A DNA stretch of 64,000 bases, from assembly GCA_940337035.1 (NCBI GenBank), contig CALNHX010007575.1, positions 1 through 64,000 of the forward strand. Reading direction: 5' to 3'. Below the pieces are notes generated by a model. That model saw nothing but the letters and a program-made list of their open reading frames with translations, was not told the DNA's origin and did no database searches. Shown piece after piece: positions 8,276 through 18,129 of the stretch (within the stretch, counting starts at the first letter, position 1; the number at the start of each line of letters is the position of its first letter). The DNA comes from Agriotes lineatus. Its lineage: Eukaryota; Arthropoda; Insecta; Coleoptera; Elateridae. Made by a program: the position numbers and the translations under genes.

Positions 8276-10359
8276 TAATATACACTTCAAATGTACGATT
8301 CTTAAGATTGTACTTGGCCTACGAACACTTTAAATTCTCCACGCTGTTTAGTGGTTTATTATAAAAAAGATCATTTTAGTGCGACTTCATTATATTCCTC
8401 TACTCCCATTTTAAGGGATAGAAGGAGCAAAAACTGTTATATATGTATTTTATTAGTTTATTAGTGCAGAATTAAATTACTCAAATCCTATGAACTAGGC
8501 ATAATTTTTCAACAGGTCCTCCTTTATTTGGTTTAGTAAATTGACTTTGGGGCTATCTTTGGAAAGCGAAACGAATAAACCTAAATTTTCCCCAAATTCA
8601 TTACAAGTTTATTAGATTCCCGTTGTACAAAGGATAATTAATTCGACATCGCTAAAGTAGTTATTTGACGTATAAAAGATCTCAATGTCTCTGGATTTAA
8701 AAATTAAGATTTAATACGTTCAACGTTGATTACGTAACTAACGTCTTTCAAATGAAAAGTAATTTCTGGGATTTTTCTGAATTACAAAACGTTCATTATT
8801 ATTTCAAGTAGTTTTTTTAGTTAGGGAACGTAGCTCACAGTACCTTCGACTAAATATTTAAACATTGACATCGCTCCTGTATGCCTCATATTTTGAACAG
8901 GCTATACAATTGCCGGCCGGCTACCTCAGTGAAGACGGTTGGGTTCAACATAAAATACTGTAGTTAATAAAATAGCAATCAAGGGCGCCAACGGATCTTT
9001 TAATTACGACAAGTGTATCCAGATATTACAGATAATTTTTAAATTTAAAAGTAATCCAAAAAGGGCAATACTCTGAAAGCATGCACAAAAAATTAGGTAG
9101 CAGTAACATAAAGAAGACAATGTAGTCGTAGCAATGTATAATGATAATAGAGAATAAATTGTATACAAAGCCAGGTATACGTAGAATTATTCATAAACGT
9201 GAATAACATTACTTGAAAATATACATTTATAATATTCTGAAAAGTATAAAGACAGACTACGTTAATTAAAACCAACAAACAAATTAAAGGTGTTGGGGAC
9301 TAACAATAGACACCGTGGAAGAAAATCATTAACTGTATTAGTTTAAACATTCAAATGGGCTCTGAAGGGTACATATTGAGATCGTTAAGCAAACTACAAT
9401 TAACGGCAAGAGTTCTATAGGACACATAAAACCTAAGGGGTTCCGAAGGAACCCAGGCAGGACTTGCTAGTAAACCAGTGCAGCAAAAGCAAGTTACGAA
9501 CGTACTAAAAAGGCACAGAAAATTTCTCGAAAAAAATTGACGGACTTTTAACGGGCGCACAGCAGCACTGTACACCAATTCAAGTAGTGTTAAAATGGCG
9601 ATACAATATACAACATTACATATGCTCCTTATTTGTTGAACTGTAATAGCACTAAATGGCTTTAGGTAGCAGGACGAAGACCAGAACAAGGTCAATAACT
9701 ACAGGACATTTCCCATCGAAATAAGAGGGCTTGGCCGTAGAATTATGCAGAAATGAAAGTACTGCAGGCTCGCATTCAAGCAGAAGTGGCTCGAATTACG
9801 GCTGTTCTAATTATAGGTCAAGGACGCCATGTGCTCGAAAATCTGTTCCTTACGTTTACAGCTAAAAAGAAACGTTCTAGATATATTACAAAACGTATAA
9901 ACACGTGATACAACAAAAGCTTAAAAGAATTTACCCCAAAGATGGGTCACGAGCAAAACGAATTCCAATAGTTCGCTACCAGAAATGCGCCGCCATCGGT
10001 GTAAGAGGAATTCTTCTTCAAATGTCGATCAGATATGCTTAATCCGCTAACACAGCGAGGGATAACCCAATACTTCACAGTATAACTTTTCCAGAAAGCC
10101 TTGGGTATCGGGTATCAATAAAACCTCATCACAACAAGTAAGCGTAACGCGCGAAGTTTAAATTATGCGCCATAGACCCAAAATTTAACCAGAGCTCGGT
10201 CATTGACTTGTAAACCTAAATAGACGCATTTTGCACGTAACACGTTATCATTTGTCTTTTATCTACTTTTCGTAGAACATATGTGCCATTATTTTCATAT
10301 TCAGATGATGGCATTCTTGAATAGTTATATTGTTTTGTATTTTTGATAATAGTACCTCT
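8276..10359. other. Intergenic, no convincing gene
   Basis: Only short open frames are present: a 114-codon minus-strand frame at 9351-9695 and a 51-codon plus-strand frame at 9753-9908 with a basic C-terminus. Neither resembles a known family and no repeat structure is apparent. Confidence 0.5.
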
Positions 10360-10505
10360 GCTGTTGGCCACCAACCACCATGTACTAGGCTTTTCGTGTG
10401 TTTATTTCCAAATCCCAATCTTCAAAATTTTGCACAAGCTTTCTCACCATATATATGACGAATCCTTCATACCTTCAACGATGATAATGTGGTCGTCTAC
10501 GAATA
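10360..10505 (-). pseudogene. Reverse transcriptase fragment (non-LTR), frameshifted
   Basis: On the minus strand LLFVDDHIIIVEG reads into KDSSY. After a shift, MVRKLVQNFEDWDLEI and then YMVVGG follow past a stop. FVDD in this setting is a variant of the FADD box of non-LTR reverse transcriptase, followed by the expected helix and the K-x-x-Y-M motif. Only about 45 residues are recognisable, with at least one frameshift and one stop. It is a dead relic, and its clade cannot be set from this length. Confidence 0.65.
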
Positions 10506-11145
10506 ATAAGATTTAACAATTACTGACATCAGTTTATTATTCGAATTTTACGTCTCTACGTTCACAGTTTGTTCGAAATAAAATCGTCCAAGGAGAGTAC
10601 TAAGCTGAAATGAATTGCGACCTATTAAAATCGTATATGGATGCTTACGAGAACAGCCTATCGTCTCTCTTCAGCCTTTTTTATCTATTGATGGATATAG
10701 ATCTCCCAAATCGTTCTACACGTATGCCTAAATAGTTCTTCTCATTAGGCCGGCCATTTGATATAACTAATTCGTCTATAATATTTGCAGTTTTTCTCTT
10801 TTCTTCTTGCCTATCAAAGGTTTTTATCTTTATAATAAGTTATTCCAGCTGTAGTTCTGATGGCGTTCCTTGCGTCCAGCAAAAGTTCATTTAAATTTTG
10901 CAAGTTTTTTGTTTGAATGTTTGAATTTGGTAGTATTCTTGCTCTATCCTATAGAGTAGTCATCAGAGGAGAGTGACGTAAATTGCATCCCAACGTAGAA
11001 TGATCACCCAGTTCAGTACCAAACCGGTGGATTGCGGAAAAAAATCCGCTTATCCGTAGATTTTGATGGAACTCTACCCATTACACCACTAAGGTGGTGG
11101 TCTTTCAGCTTTTCTACCCTACAGAATCTATAAGTTTTATACTCA
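10506..11145. other. Probable degraded retrotransposon flank, no gene
   Basis: TCTATTGATGGATATAGATC near 10683 resembles a string common at the ends of insect non-LTR elements, so it may belong with the adjacent RT relic. Around 10990-11140 the sequence is less AT-rich (CACCACTAAGGTGGTGG), but no frame or boundary is visible. Confidence 0.3.
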
Positions 11146-11333
11146 GGGCTGGTTGCAGAAAGCAATGTTAAGTCTGGTGTTAACTAACGTCGCGTCAAAG
11201 TGAACAAAATCACATCATATTTTGTTTACTAATGTATTAGTTACCATAAACATTTGAGATTTGATTCGTTTTTATTCACTTTGACGTCGCGTTAGCTAAC
11301 ACCAGACTTAACGTTGCTTTCTGCAACCGGCCC
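11146..11333. mobile_element. 188-bp MITE, Harbinger-like termini
   Basis: GGGCTGGTTGCAGAAAGCAA at the left end is matched by its inverse ending CTGCAACCGGCCC at the right. The arms are about 60 bp each (TTAAGTCTGGTGTTA and TAACACCAGACTTAA) around a ~68-bp AT-rich centre. Flanks are TCA on the left and TTA on the right, a possible mutated 3-bp duplication as in PIF/Harbinger. It is non-coding and would depend on a transposase supplied elsewhere. Confidence 0.8.
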
Positions 11334-14095
11334 TTAGACTTTGCGTTTTTGTTACTTTATCAAAGTTACCCTGAATAAAATTCTACGTTGTCTCCTCTTC
11401 CGCTACGTGGCTTTTGGTAATTGCGTAGAACGGTTCTGGTTAGTCAAGTGATGCCTTCGTCTTCTCTTAACTGCTTTGAAATGTTCTTTTTGTCCAACTC
11501 CTTGGATTAGGTATTAGAACAGCTTCACTTAATAGTAATGATTACTAAAGGGAGAAAGTAAAAGTTACCAAGGTGTAGAGGCAAGTAGTAAAACTCGAAA
11601 TTCGAAATTCTAAGAGAACTGATCAAATTTCTTAAGGATTGTAGATCAATTTATAATTATGATAAGTTGCAATTAGAATATTTTACATCATTTTCCTAAT
11701 TCTCACATTTTACTGGAAATATAATTTTACGAATATTGCTGTAAAGACCCAAAAAAATTGTTCAGACATTCAAAAATTAATAAAATAAGTTAATAAAACA
11801 TATTTACTGGAAGCGTAGAACGTCGATGCAATATTTACCAATTAGTGTAAATGGAGGCAACTCATATTAAAAATTCTCTAATTCAATAATTAGATTTGAA
11901 CCCTTCTGAACTGCGACCAAAGCCTTAGGCGAACTGCTAGCTAACCTTTTCACAGCTGGCGCCAGAAGTTTTATTAGTCATTGTTGCTCTACATATTTCG
12001 TGGCAGATTAGTAGATAGCCCAGAAAAGCGAAACACCCACATTTGAAAATTATAGCTAACATTTTTTCGCATTTCTCTGGGTTCAATAGTGTCACTGTCA
12101 TTAATGACATTAATATATGTTTTTTATTGCGTGCTGTAAATAACCGTCCCACGTTGCTCTTAGTTGTATCAAAATGTAGCAGAACGGTTTCCCTATTGTT
12201 TTGTTTGGGATTTTTATTGATACGTTTTAATGTCCCCGAGGCCTGCTAATAAATATCTTATCTAGTTTAAGAGTACTGTTAAATACCAAGGATTTATTTA
12301 CGCTTAGTGCGGCACTTAAATTACGAATATAAAATTATGGCCGTGTATAAACTTCCACTCTTATTTATCGGTTTCGAACTTCGTACAGATAGTTGTTTGT
12401 ACTTTATTAAGCCACTAAAGCCGGGTTGATATTTCTTGAAATTGATTTTTTAATTAAGTTTTTAAACATTTACGCCAAAAAATAATGTAATTTGACCTGT
12501 TCTGGAAAACAGTCAAATCGAATATCGAAAACTTTCTGCGTCGTTCGAGTTGAAATAACAAAGCACCAAGCAATCAATGTCAAATAATTAGAAAGGACCC
12601 GATGTTTAAATATTTATAAAGGTAATTCACATGCCATTACTGTATTTAATATTAATTGCCGTTGTACCCGACTATTACAGCTGGAACAGTTTTGCATTCA
12701 AATCTGGTGTACGTATTATACATTTATAGCTTCCTGTAGTGTCCTTGGGAGGGGCAAATTTGTGTGGAAATGAATTAGACTTGGTAAAATTAACTAGTAG
12801 AGCTGCAACTATACTGTAATTGTAAATGCATTGTGAATAGGAGTTTTTCAGCTTCTAAGAAATTATAATTTTGGCAATGGGAAAGAGGAATTTGTTATTC
12901 TTTATACGTCAAATCGCGTGATGAAAAATACAGAACTTACAGTTGGTCGATACCAGAATTATTTATTCGTAGTAGCTTGTAGAAGAGATTTATTGACGAT
13001 TTTAGACAATAGAATAATAAACATGGAATCAATTATGAATTGATAAAATTATATTTGTTTATGCTATTGTAGTGTGATAGCGGAAATTAGGTATTTTAAA
13101 TGTAAAAATGATTGAGTATGCCATATACTCAGGACTAATGCGAAATGTCTAATCACCTAGGGAAAATGTCAACAGAAAAAACTAGCTCGTTTGAATTTGA
13201 AAAAGATCTTCATTGTCCACTGAATATTTCAGTACAATATTTGCTGTAAAATTAAGAAAAGTAAGGAATAAGTTTCCTTAAAGGAGGAATTTGTAGCAAA
13301 GAGAGAAACGATATATTAATTAATAAGAATATTTTGAAGTACATTTAGATTAAACTATGTATATTTCAAAATTCAAATATATTAACGGTGCATGAAATCA
13401 GTTGTTAGGTCACTCTGGCCGTAAACAGGAGAGAAGCAAAGGCAGCCGACTTCTTAGCCGGAGCTGGCAGTGGGATAAACAAAAGACTCTAATCTTAAGC
13501 TGAAAAAGAAATATAGGCGACAAGTAGCAAGTAACCCAACACTTTGTTAACCGCATAAAAGGTAAATGTCGAAAGGTGCTACTAACCAATTTTTCAGAAA
13601 GAGAGATAACGGCAAGGGCACAAATAAAATAGTAGCATATAAGAGTCGTTATAAAAGTCAATAAATTAATTATGAAAGTTTAGTATAAATAAGTAGTATA
13701 AAAAACAAGTTGATTATAAAATTAGTAATTTGCATTACCGGTAGGTTACTCGGTAAAGGCGCATAACCGCGTTAATGTTATTTATGGTTAAATTTTCGGT
13801 TTTGTGTTGAATTTGACTCTAAATCTTCAAATGTAAGAACATTCAGATGTTTTTAATAATTAATAGAATGGTTCTACAGACCCCAAGATGTTGGTACAGG
13901 GTAGGGCATTATATAACCCGAAATATTCCTAGTAAATATTTAAAATCCTCGTCGATTTCATTACGTCGGGTAAAGCGAATTAATTAACGCAAAATCTTGC
14001 ATGTACGGAAATGATTAAGTTTAATTGAACGGAATTATTCGGTCATTAACATGAAATGAATATCGAATTCTTTAAATGCCAAAGTGTATGCACAA
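11334..14095. other. Intergenic, nothing recognised
   Basis: The stretch is AT-rich with only short chance frames on both strands (for example around 11937-12249 and 13410-13661). I see no repeat, transposon end or RNA gene. Confidence 0.5.
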
Positions 14096-14109
14096 TTGCT
14101 TCACAAAAT
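14096..14109. repeat. Candidate target-site duplication, 3' side of R2-like element
   Basis: TTGCTTCACAAAAT matches TTGCTTCACGAAAAT at 17562-17576 with one missing base. If real, it marks the 3' end of the element at 14110. The sequence to its left is not satellite, which leaves the reading uncertain. Confidence 0.4.
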
Positions 14110-14315
14110 AAGAACCAAAATTAAAAGTAATAATAACGTGGATGGTACGTGAGACACATCCCAAAATGTCTACATCTAATCTATCATGCATTGAGAGAGA
14201 AAGATTTATTAATCGTCTTACTATACAACATAGTTTGCTAGATTTAACAAAGAATACCAATTCAAAACTTTACAAACTAACAAAAAGTTGAAAATAAATA
14301 ATAACTAAAGAACTA

Positions 14316-17225
14316 TTAATATTTTTTCATCGATAACCCGTATAAATGGTTTTTTAATATAAGCACTGCGTATTTAACACATATTGTCCAAATTTGTTTT
14401 AAAGCTTTTTTACTAATTCCATTACATCTACAAAAATTTTGAAATAAGGGTGGAAATGTTCCCCTTGCACTAATGAGTAAACCAATCACTTTAATATTTT
14501 CAATTTTGAATTTTTCTTTAAAATATGGAATGGTAGGTTCATAAATTAATCTTTTTTCTACATCAACTTCTTTATCTTGGTTTATGTCTATCTCAAATCG
14601 GATTGTTGGATCCACTATAATACCATATTTCTTTTTACGATCAAATGCAAAAATATCAACCCGTCGAGTGGATCCAGAATCGGATAAGCATGTTACCTCT
14701 TCATAAACCTCCATTCCATTATGTTTTAAGCAATCTGCTAAAGCCGATCGAATGGTATGATGCCTGGTGTTTCTTAAGTGAGCATTGTACGGACAGACAC
14801 CTAGGATGTGAGGCAGGGTTTCAATAATATAATGCTCAGCTGTAGAACATCGTCTACACTGGTTCCCTGTCCTACTTCTCCCTGGAGTTGCTCGCACAGC
14901 TGTTACTCCTCCATTCATCTTTAATAGATCCCGATATTCAGAGAATGTAATGCCATCTCTATTACTAAACCATCTATTTGCCGGCTTGTACTGACCAAAT
15001 GTAAATACCCCTTTGCCTTTGGTTGGCAGTTCACACCACTCTTCATACGCTCTTTGTTGTAAGTGTTCTCGAATAACCCGAGCTGTTTTCTTCACATTGT
15101 TGTTTTCATTGTCCAATTTCAATATTTTAACACATTCCTCCTTTTCCTTTTTAAGATTCCTACATCTTGGCACTAATGGGTCTTTAACATTTTCTAAACG
15201 ATCACATATAGTATAGTGTTTTATATACGCTTCCCAACTAGCATTAAAAAGAGCAAGACCACGATTATTTTTAGCTGAGTACAGCATACTGTTCGGAGTA
15301 TCTGATGGTAACGACAAAATTTCTTTAACCGCAGAACGGATGATCCTGTCAACATCACTCAGAAAAATTTTTGAGAGATCCTTCAAAGGTGCTGTTTGAA
15401 GGGGATATACTAATGCTGGCCAAATACAAGAGTTAAGAACTGATATTTTTTGTTCTTCTTTTAAATATGGCGTATTTACAAGAATATTTACATTTTTTTC
15501 CAAGTTTTTAATCACTTTCAGTTCATCTAGAACTATTTTAGCATTAAAATTAACTCCCAGGTATTTAATAGTGTCATTTGGTCCAATTGACTTTATACTT
15601 TTATTGTGAACTAAAAATTCCTCTTCAACTAACAAACCATCTTTTATACTGATGATGCATGTTTTTTCAGAATTTAGTGATAACCCAATCTCGTCAAACA
15701 GCACCTGAATCATTGAAAACAAAATTTCCACTGAAATTTTATCTTTTCCTACTAAAACTGTATCATCAGCAAAGCCTAATATACTAACGCTTAACGATTC
15801 GTCAAAGGAATATCCGTATTCTTTAGTTACACATGGATCTGACAATTCTTCGAGAATGTGATTAATACCAACATTATACATGTGTGGAGACAGTGGAGCA
15901 CCTTGCAGACATCCACGCTGGAAAGATATGCTTTTTGTTTTTCCCTTTATTGTTTCAATTCTTGTACTGTTACCCCTTTGTAAAGAAATTAGAAGATTTC
16001 TTAACGCGGTTGGAATAGCCAATGACATCAAAGTGCACTCAAGATGATCTAGGCTTATATTATCATAGGCCTTTGCAATATCCAAGAAATAAATACAACA
16101 CGACTTCTTGTCCCTCTTGGCTGACTGTAGGATGCCATTAAGAATAGTAGTATTAATGTATGTTCCTGGTAAAGGGACAAAACCTCGCTGGTTGTTATTA
16201 AGAGTTGTATAATTTCTGAATCGTTTATCCAATATCTTTTCAAACACTCGACGAACCACAGAAGTAATTGATATCGGTCTCCAACTACTTTGTAGAGTAG
16301 AATCTCCACCCTTGAGAATCAAAACTGTTCTTGCCTCTTTAAGGCATTCAGGTATATGTTGCTCCGTTATCATTCTGTTATAAATTAGTGATAGAATTGG
16401 ATAAATTTTGTCACGTTTAATGGATCGCATTAACACTCTATCAGGGCCTGGTGCTGTGTCTATAGCAATACATTTAATAGCTTCTTTTATTTCTTCTACA
16501 CTCATGCTAGCAGTATATTCTTCATCTAATTTATATTGATCATAATGAGGTATAGAAGCATAGAGATTTCTTCGACATTGGTTTGGAATTGAAAATCTAT
16601 TTGAAAAAGTTGTGTATAATTCATCAAGTTCAATTTGACATCCTTTCTGGTTACCATGCAATAATTTTTGCACAGCTCTTCTTCTTCTGTTATAATATTC
16701 ATACTGTATCACCTGGTACTCATATTTTTCCTTTCTTCTTTTCCGATCCATTGTGGTATGGCGTTCTGGATTACTAGATTCCTTGTAGCTTCTATTTTGA
16801 GACGCTAAAGTTCCAGCTTTCCTAGCTTCATAAAACTTTCTTGCTGGATGCTTGGGGCCAGGTAGATAGGACAGACACTTATCAAGGAAAACTAGAAATT
16901 GTCGAACATCATCTTGGAACTCTTCGTAACACTTTTTCTGACTAAAGACATTCTCCCAATTCTTTATCTGTTCTTCATATTCCTTATTCTCCACTATTTG
17001 AGGTAGGTTTATTTTAGTGTCCTCATCCAAAGGTGTATCAGAGGCATTGCATTTTTTAACGATATTTTGTCTATGCTGTAATGGATGCGCCTTACTAATG
17101 TGAATTGGAAGGTTTTTATATTGTTTTCCACAAATATTACAATCATAAAGATATTTTAGATTCTTCCTTCCATTCTTCGACTTGTTAGAATTGTTCAAAT
17201 TAATATCTTGATTCAAGGTATTCAC
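14316..17225 (-). CDS. R2-like reverse transcriptase / endonuclease polyprotein
   Basis: The frame gives 969 residues from a GTG at 17225. It stays open upstream to 17321, so the true N-terminus may lie there or come from the short ORF by a -1 shift. A C2H2 finger sits at C29, C32, H42, H47. RT spans about 255-560, with APGPD (259-262), WRPIS, motif A FLDIAKAYD (D382), QGAPLSP and FADD (485-488). A CCHC knuckle follows at C790, C793, H806, C811. The restriction-like endonuclease comes next, with RRVD (D857) and VDPTIRFE (D872, E878). The protein would nick its target and reverse transcribe its own RNA there in the nucleus (target-primed reverse transcription). The long uninterrupted frame and intact catalytic boxes suggest recent activity. 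R2-group membership rests on the finger, RT, knuckle and endonuclease order; the exact clade is not established. Confidence 0.9.
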   Translation of the reverse strand: MNTLNQDINLNNSNKSKNGRKNLKYLYDCNICGKQYKNLPIHISKAHPLQHRQNIVKKCNASDTPLDEDTKINLPQIVENKEYEEQIKNWENVFSQKKCYEEFQDDVRQFLVFLDKCLSYLPGPKHPARKFYEARKAGTLASQNRSYKESSNPERHTTMDRKRRKEKYEYQVIQYEYYNRRRRAVQKLLHGNQKGCQIELDELYTTFSNRFSIPNQCRRNLYASIPHYDQYKLDEEYTASMSVEEIKEAIKCIAIDTAPGPDRVLMRSIKRDKIYPILSLIYNRMITEQHIPECLKEARTVLILKGGDSTLQSSWRPISITSVVRRVFEKILDKRFRNYTTLNNNQRGFVPLPGTYINTTILNGILQSAKRDKKSCCIYFLDIAKAYDNISLDHLECTLMSLAIPTALRNLLISLQRGNSTRIETIKGKTKSISFQRGCLQGAPLSPHMYNVGINHILEELSDPCVTKEYGYSFDESLSVSILGFADDTVLVGKDKISVEILFSMIQVLFDEIGLSLNSEKTCIISIKDGLLVEEEFLVHNKSIKSIGPNDTIKYLGVNFNAKIVLDELKVIKNLEKNVNILVNTPYLKEEQKISVLNSCIWPALVYPLQTAPLKDLSKIFLSDVDRIIRSAVKEILSLPSDTPNSMLYSAKNNRGLALFNASWEAYIKHYTICDRLENVKDPLVPRCRNLKKEKEECVKILKLDNENNNVKKTARVIREHLQQRAYEEWCELPTKGKGVFTFGQYKPANRWFSNRDGITFSEYRDLLKMNGGVTAVRATPGRSRTGNQCRRCSTAEHYIIETLPHILGVCPYNAHLRNTRHHTIRSALADCLKHNGMEVYEEVTCLSDSGSTRRVDIFAFDRKKKYGIIVDPTIRFEIDINQDKEVDVEKRLIYEPTIPYFKEKFKIENIKVIGLLISARGTFPPLFQNFCRCNGISKKALKQIWTICVKYAVLILKNHLYGLSMKKY

Positions 17226-17293
17226 ATCTTTCGCTACGTCAGAAAGCGATACTCCTACATTGGAAGAGTTATTGGCATCTTTTGCTACATCAG
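17226..17293 (-). repeat. Short imperfect repeat in the ORF junction
   Basis: ATCTTTCGCTACGTCAGAA at about 17226 recurs as ATCTTTTGCTACATCAGAA about 50 bp on. In the main frame this gives SDVAKD twice. It lies in the overlap and linker between the two ORFs. Confidence 0.6.
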
Positions 17294-17557
17294 AAGGAAT
17301 ACCTTTATAACTGAATTGCGACTACTTTTAGTGCTGTTACTACGTAAATAATATCCAGAATTACCGGAATTTTTAGCAGCTTGTTCTACTTGTGTAATAC
17401 CAGAATTTTGAGTAACTTCCTTTGATGGCCCTGCTTCTTTGGCGTCTTGGTATGATACAACAAATTTATTAATATAAGAATTTTGTATATTTCTAGGGTA
17501 TTTGCTTAAAAAATAGCCTAGTTCGGAGTCAGAATCACTGTCATTTGACACTGACAT
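17285..17557 (-). CDS. Short N-terminal ORF of the R2-like element
   Basis: The frame codes 90 residues and starts with ATG at 17557, giving an acidic Ser/Asp opening (SVSNDSDSDSELG) and later a polar, Ser/Asn-rich stretch. No domain is recognised. The ATG is 5 bases from the satellite junction. An in-frame TGA lies just upstream in satellite sequence, so the start is well bounded. The frame overlaps the upward extension of the main ORF (open to 17321) by 37 nt and is offset by -1. It could be a separate ORF1-like peptide, or the true N-terminus of the polyprotein split by a one-base indel or a frameshift signal. No classic slippery heptamer is obvious in the overlap. Confidence 0.6.
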   Translation of the reverse strand: MSVSNDSDSDSELGYFLSKYPRNIQNSYINKFVVSYQDAKEAGPSKEVTQNSGITQVEQAAKNSGNSGYYLRSNSTKSSRNSVIKVFLLM

Positions 17558-17561
17558 TTGT

Positions 17562-17576
17562 TTGCTTCACGAAAAT
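17562..17576. repeat. Satellite junction / candidate target-site duplication, 5' side
   Basis: TTGCTTCACGAAAAT is the first satellite sequence after the R2-like element. From TGCTTCAC on it equals the type A monomer start, and it resembles 14096-14109. The bases TT just before it may belong to either side. Confidence 0.45.
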
Positions 17577-18129
17577 GGAAACCGCTCTTAATAAACGCTT
17601 TATTAATACATACGCGGGATTTAAATGCTAGCGAGTATGGAACGGCACTCCTATTAATTTACTGTATTTCCTAAAACACTCCATAAGGACATTATAATTT
17701 TTTAAATAGATGTTGTTATTTGCAAGTCTTTATTCCGATAAATATAAGCACCACCGAGACCTATGCGTACTATATAGGTAGCTGCCTAATGTAAAGCATC
17801 CATATTGTTGTTAAAGGCCACCAATAATTCACAACAAATATAATAAAATTCATTTAATGGTTCACGAAAATCGAAACTGCTCTTAATAAACGCTATATTA
17901 ATACATATGCAAGATTTATTTCCTAGGGATTGTGGAAATGCACTCCTATTAATTTACTGTAATTCGTAAAACACTCCATAAGCACATTATAATTTTCTAA
18001 AGAGTTGTGGCCATTTGCCAGCGTTTATTCTGATAAATATAACTTCATCCGAAACCTCCGCGTATTACATAGGCAGTTACCTATTGTAAAACATCCATAT
18101 TGTTGTTGAAAGCCGTCCTAAATACTGGT

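Larger units (their letters stand above)
14110..17561 (-). mobile_element. R2-like non-LTR retrotransposon, near full length
   Basis: The element reads on the minus strand. Its 5' end is at about 17561, where sequence changes abruptly to satellite. Next come a short ORF (17557-17285) and the main ORF (17225-14316), then about 206 bp of 3' UTR if the candidate duplication at 14096-14109 is right. No poly(A) tail is seen, as in R2-type elements. C-terminal endonuclease elements of this group are usually sequence-specific, and R2 itself is transcribed from its rDNA host. Here the upstream neighbour is satellite. The 3' boundary is the weak point. Confidence 0.7.

Noticed and set aside
9351..9695. 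114-codon minus-strand ORF
   Set aside because: Composition is unlike a structured protein and there is no recognised motif; probably chance.
9753..9908. 51-codon plus-strand ORF with basic C-terminus
   Set aside because: No family resemblance, no neighbours or signals; the length is within chance expectation.
14645..16777. Plus-strand ORFs at 14645, 15013 and 16583
   Set aside because: They are antisense shadows of the R2-like coding region.
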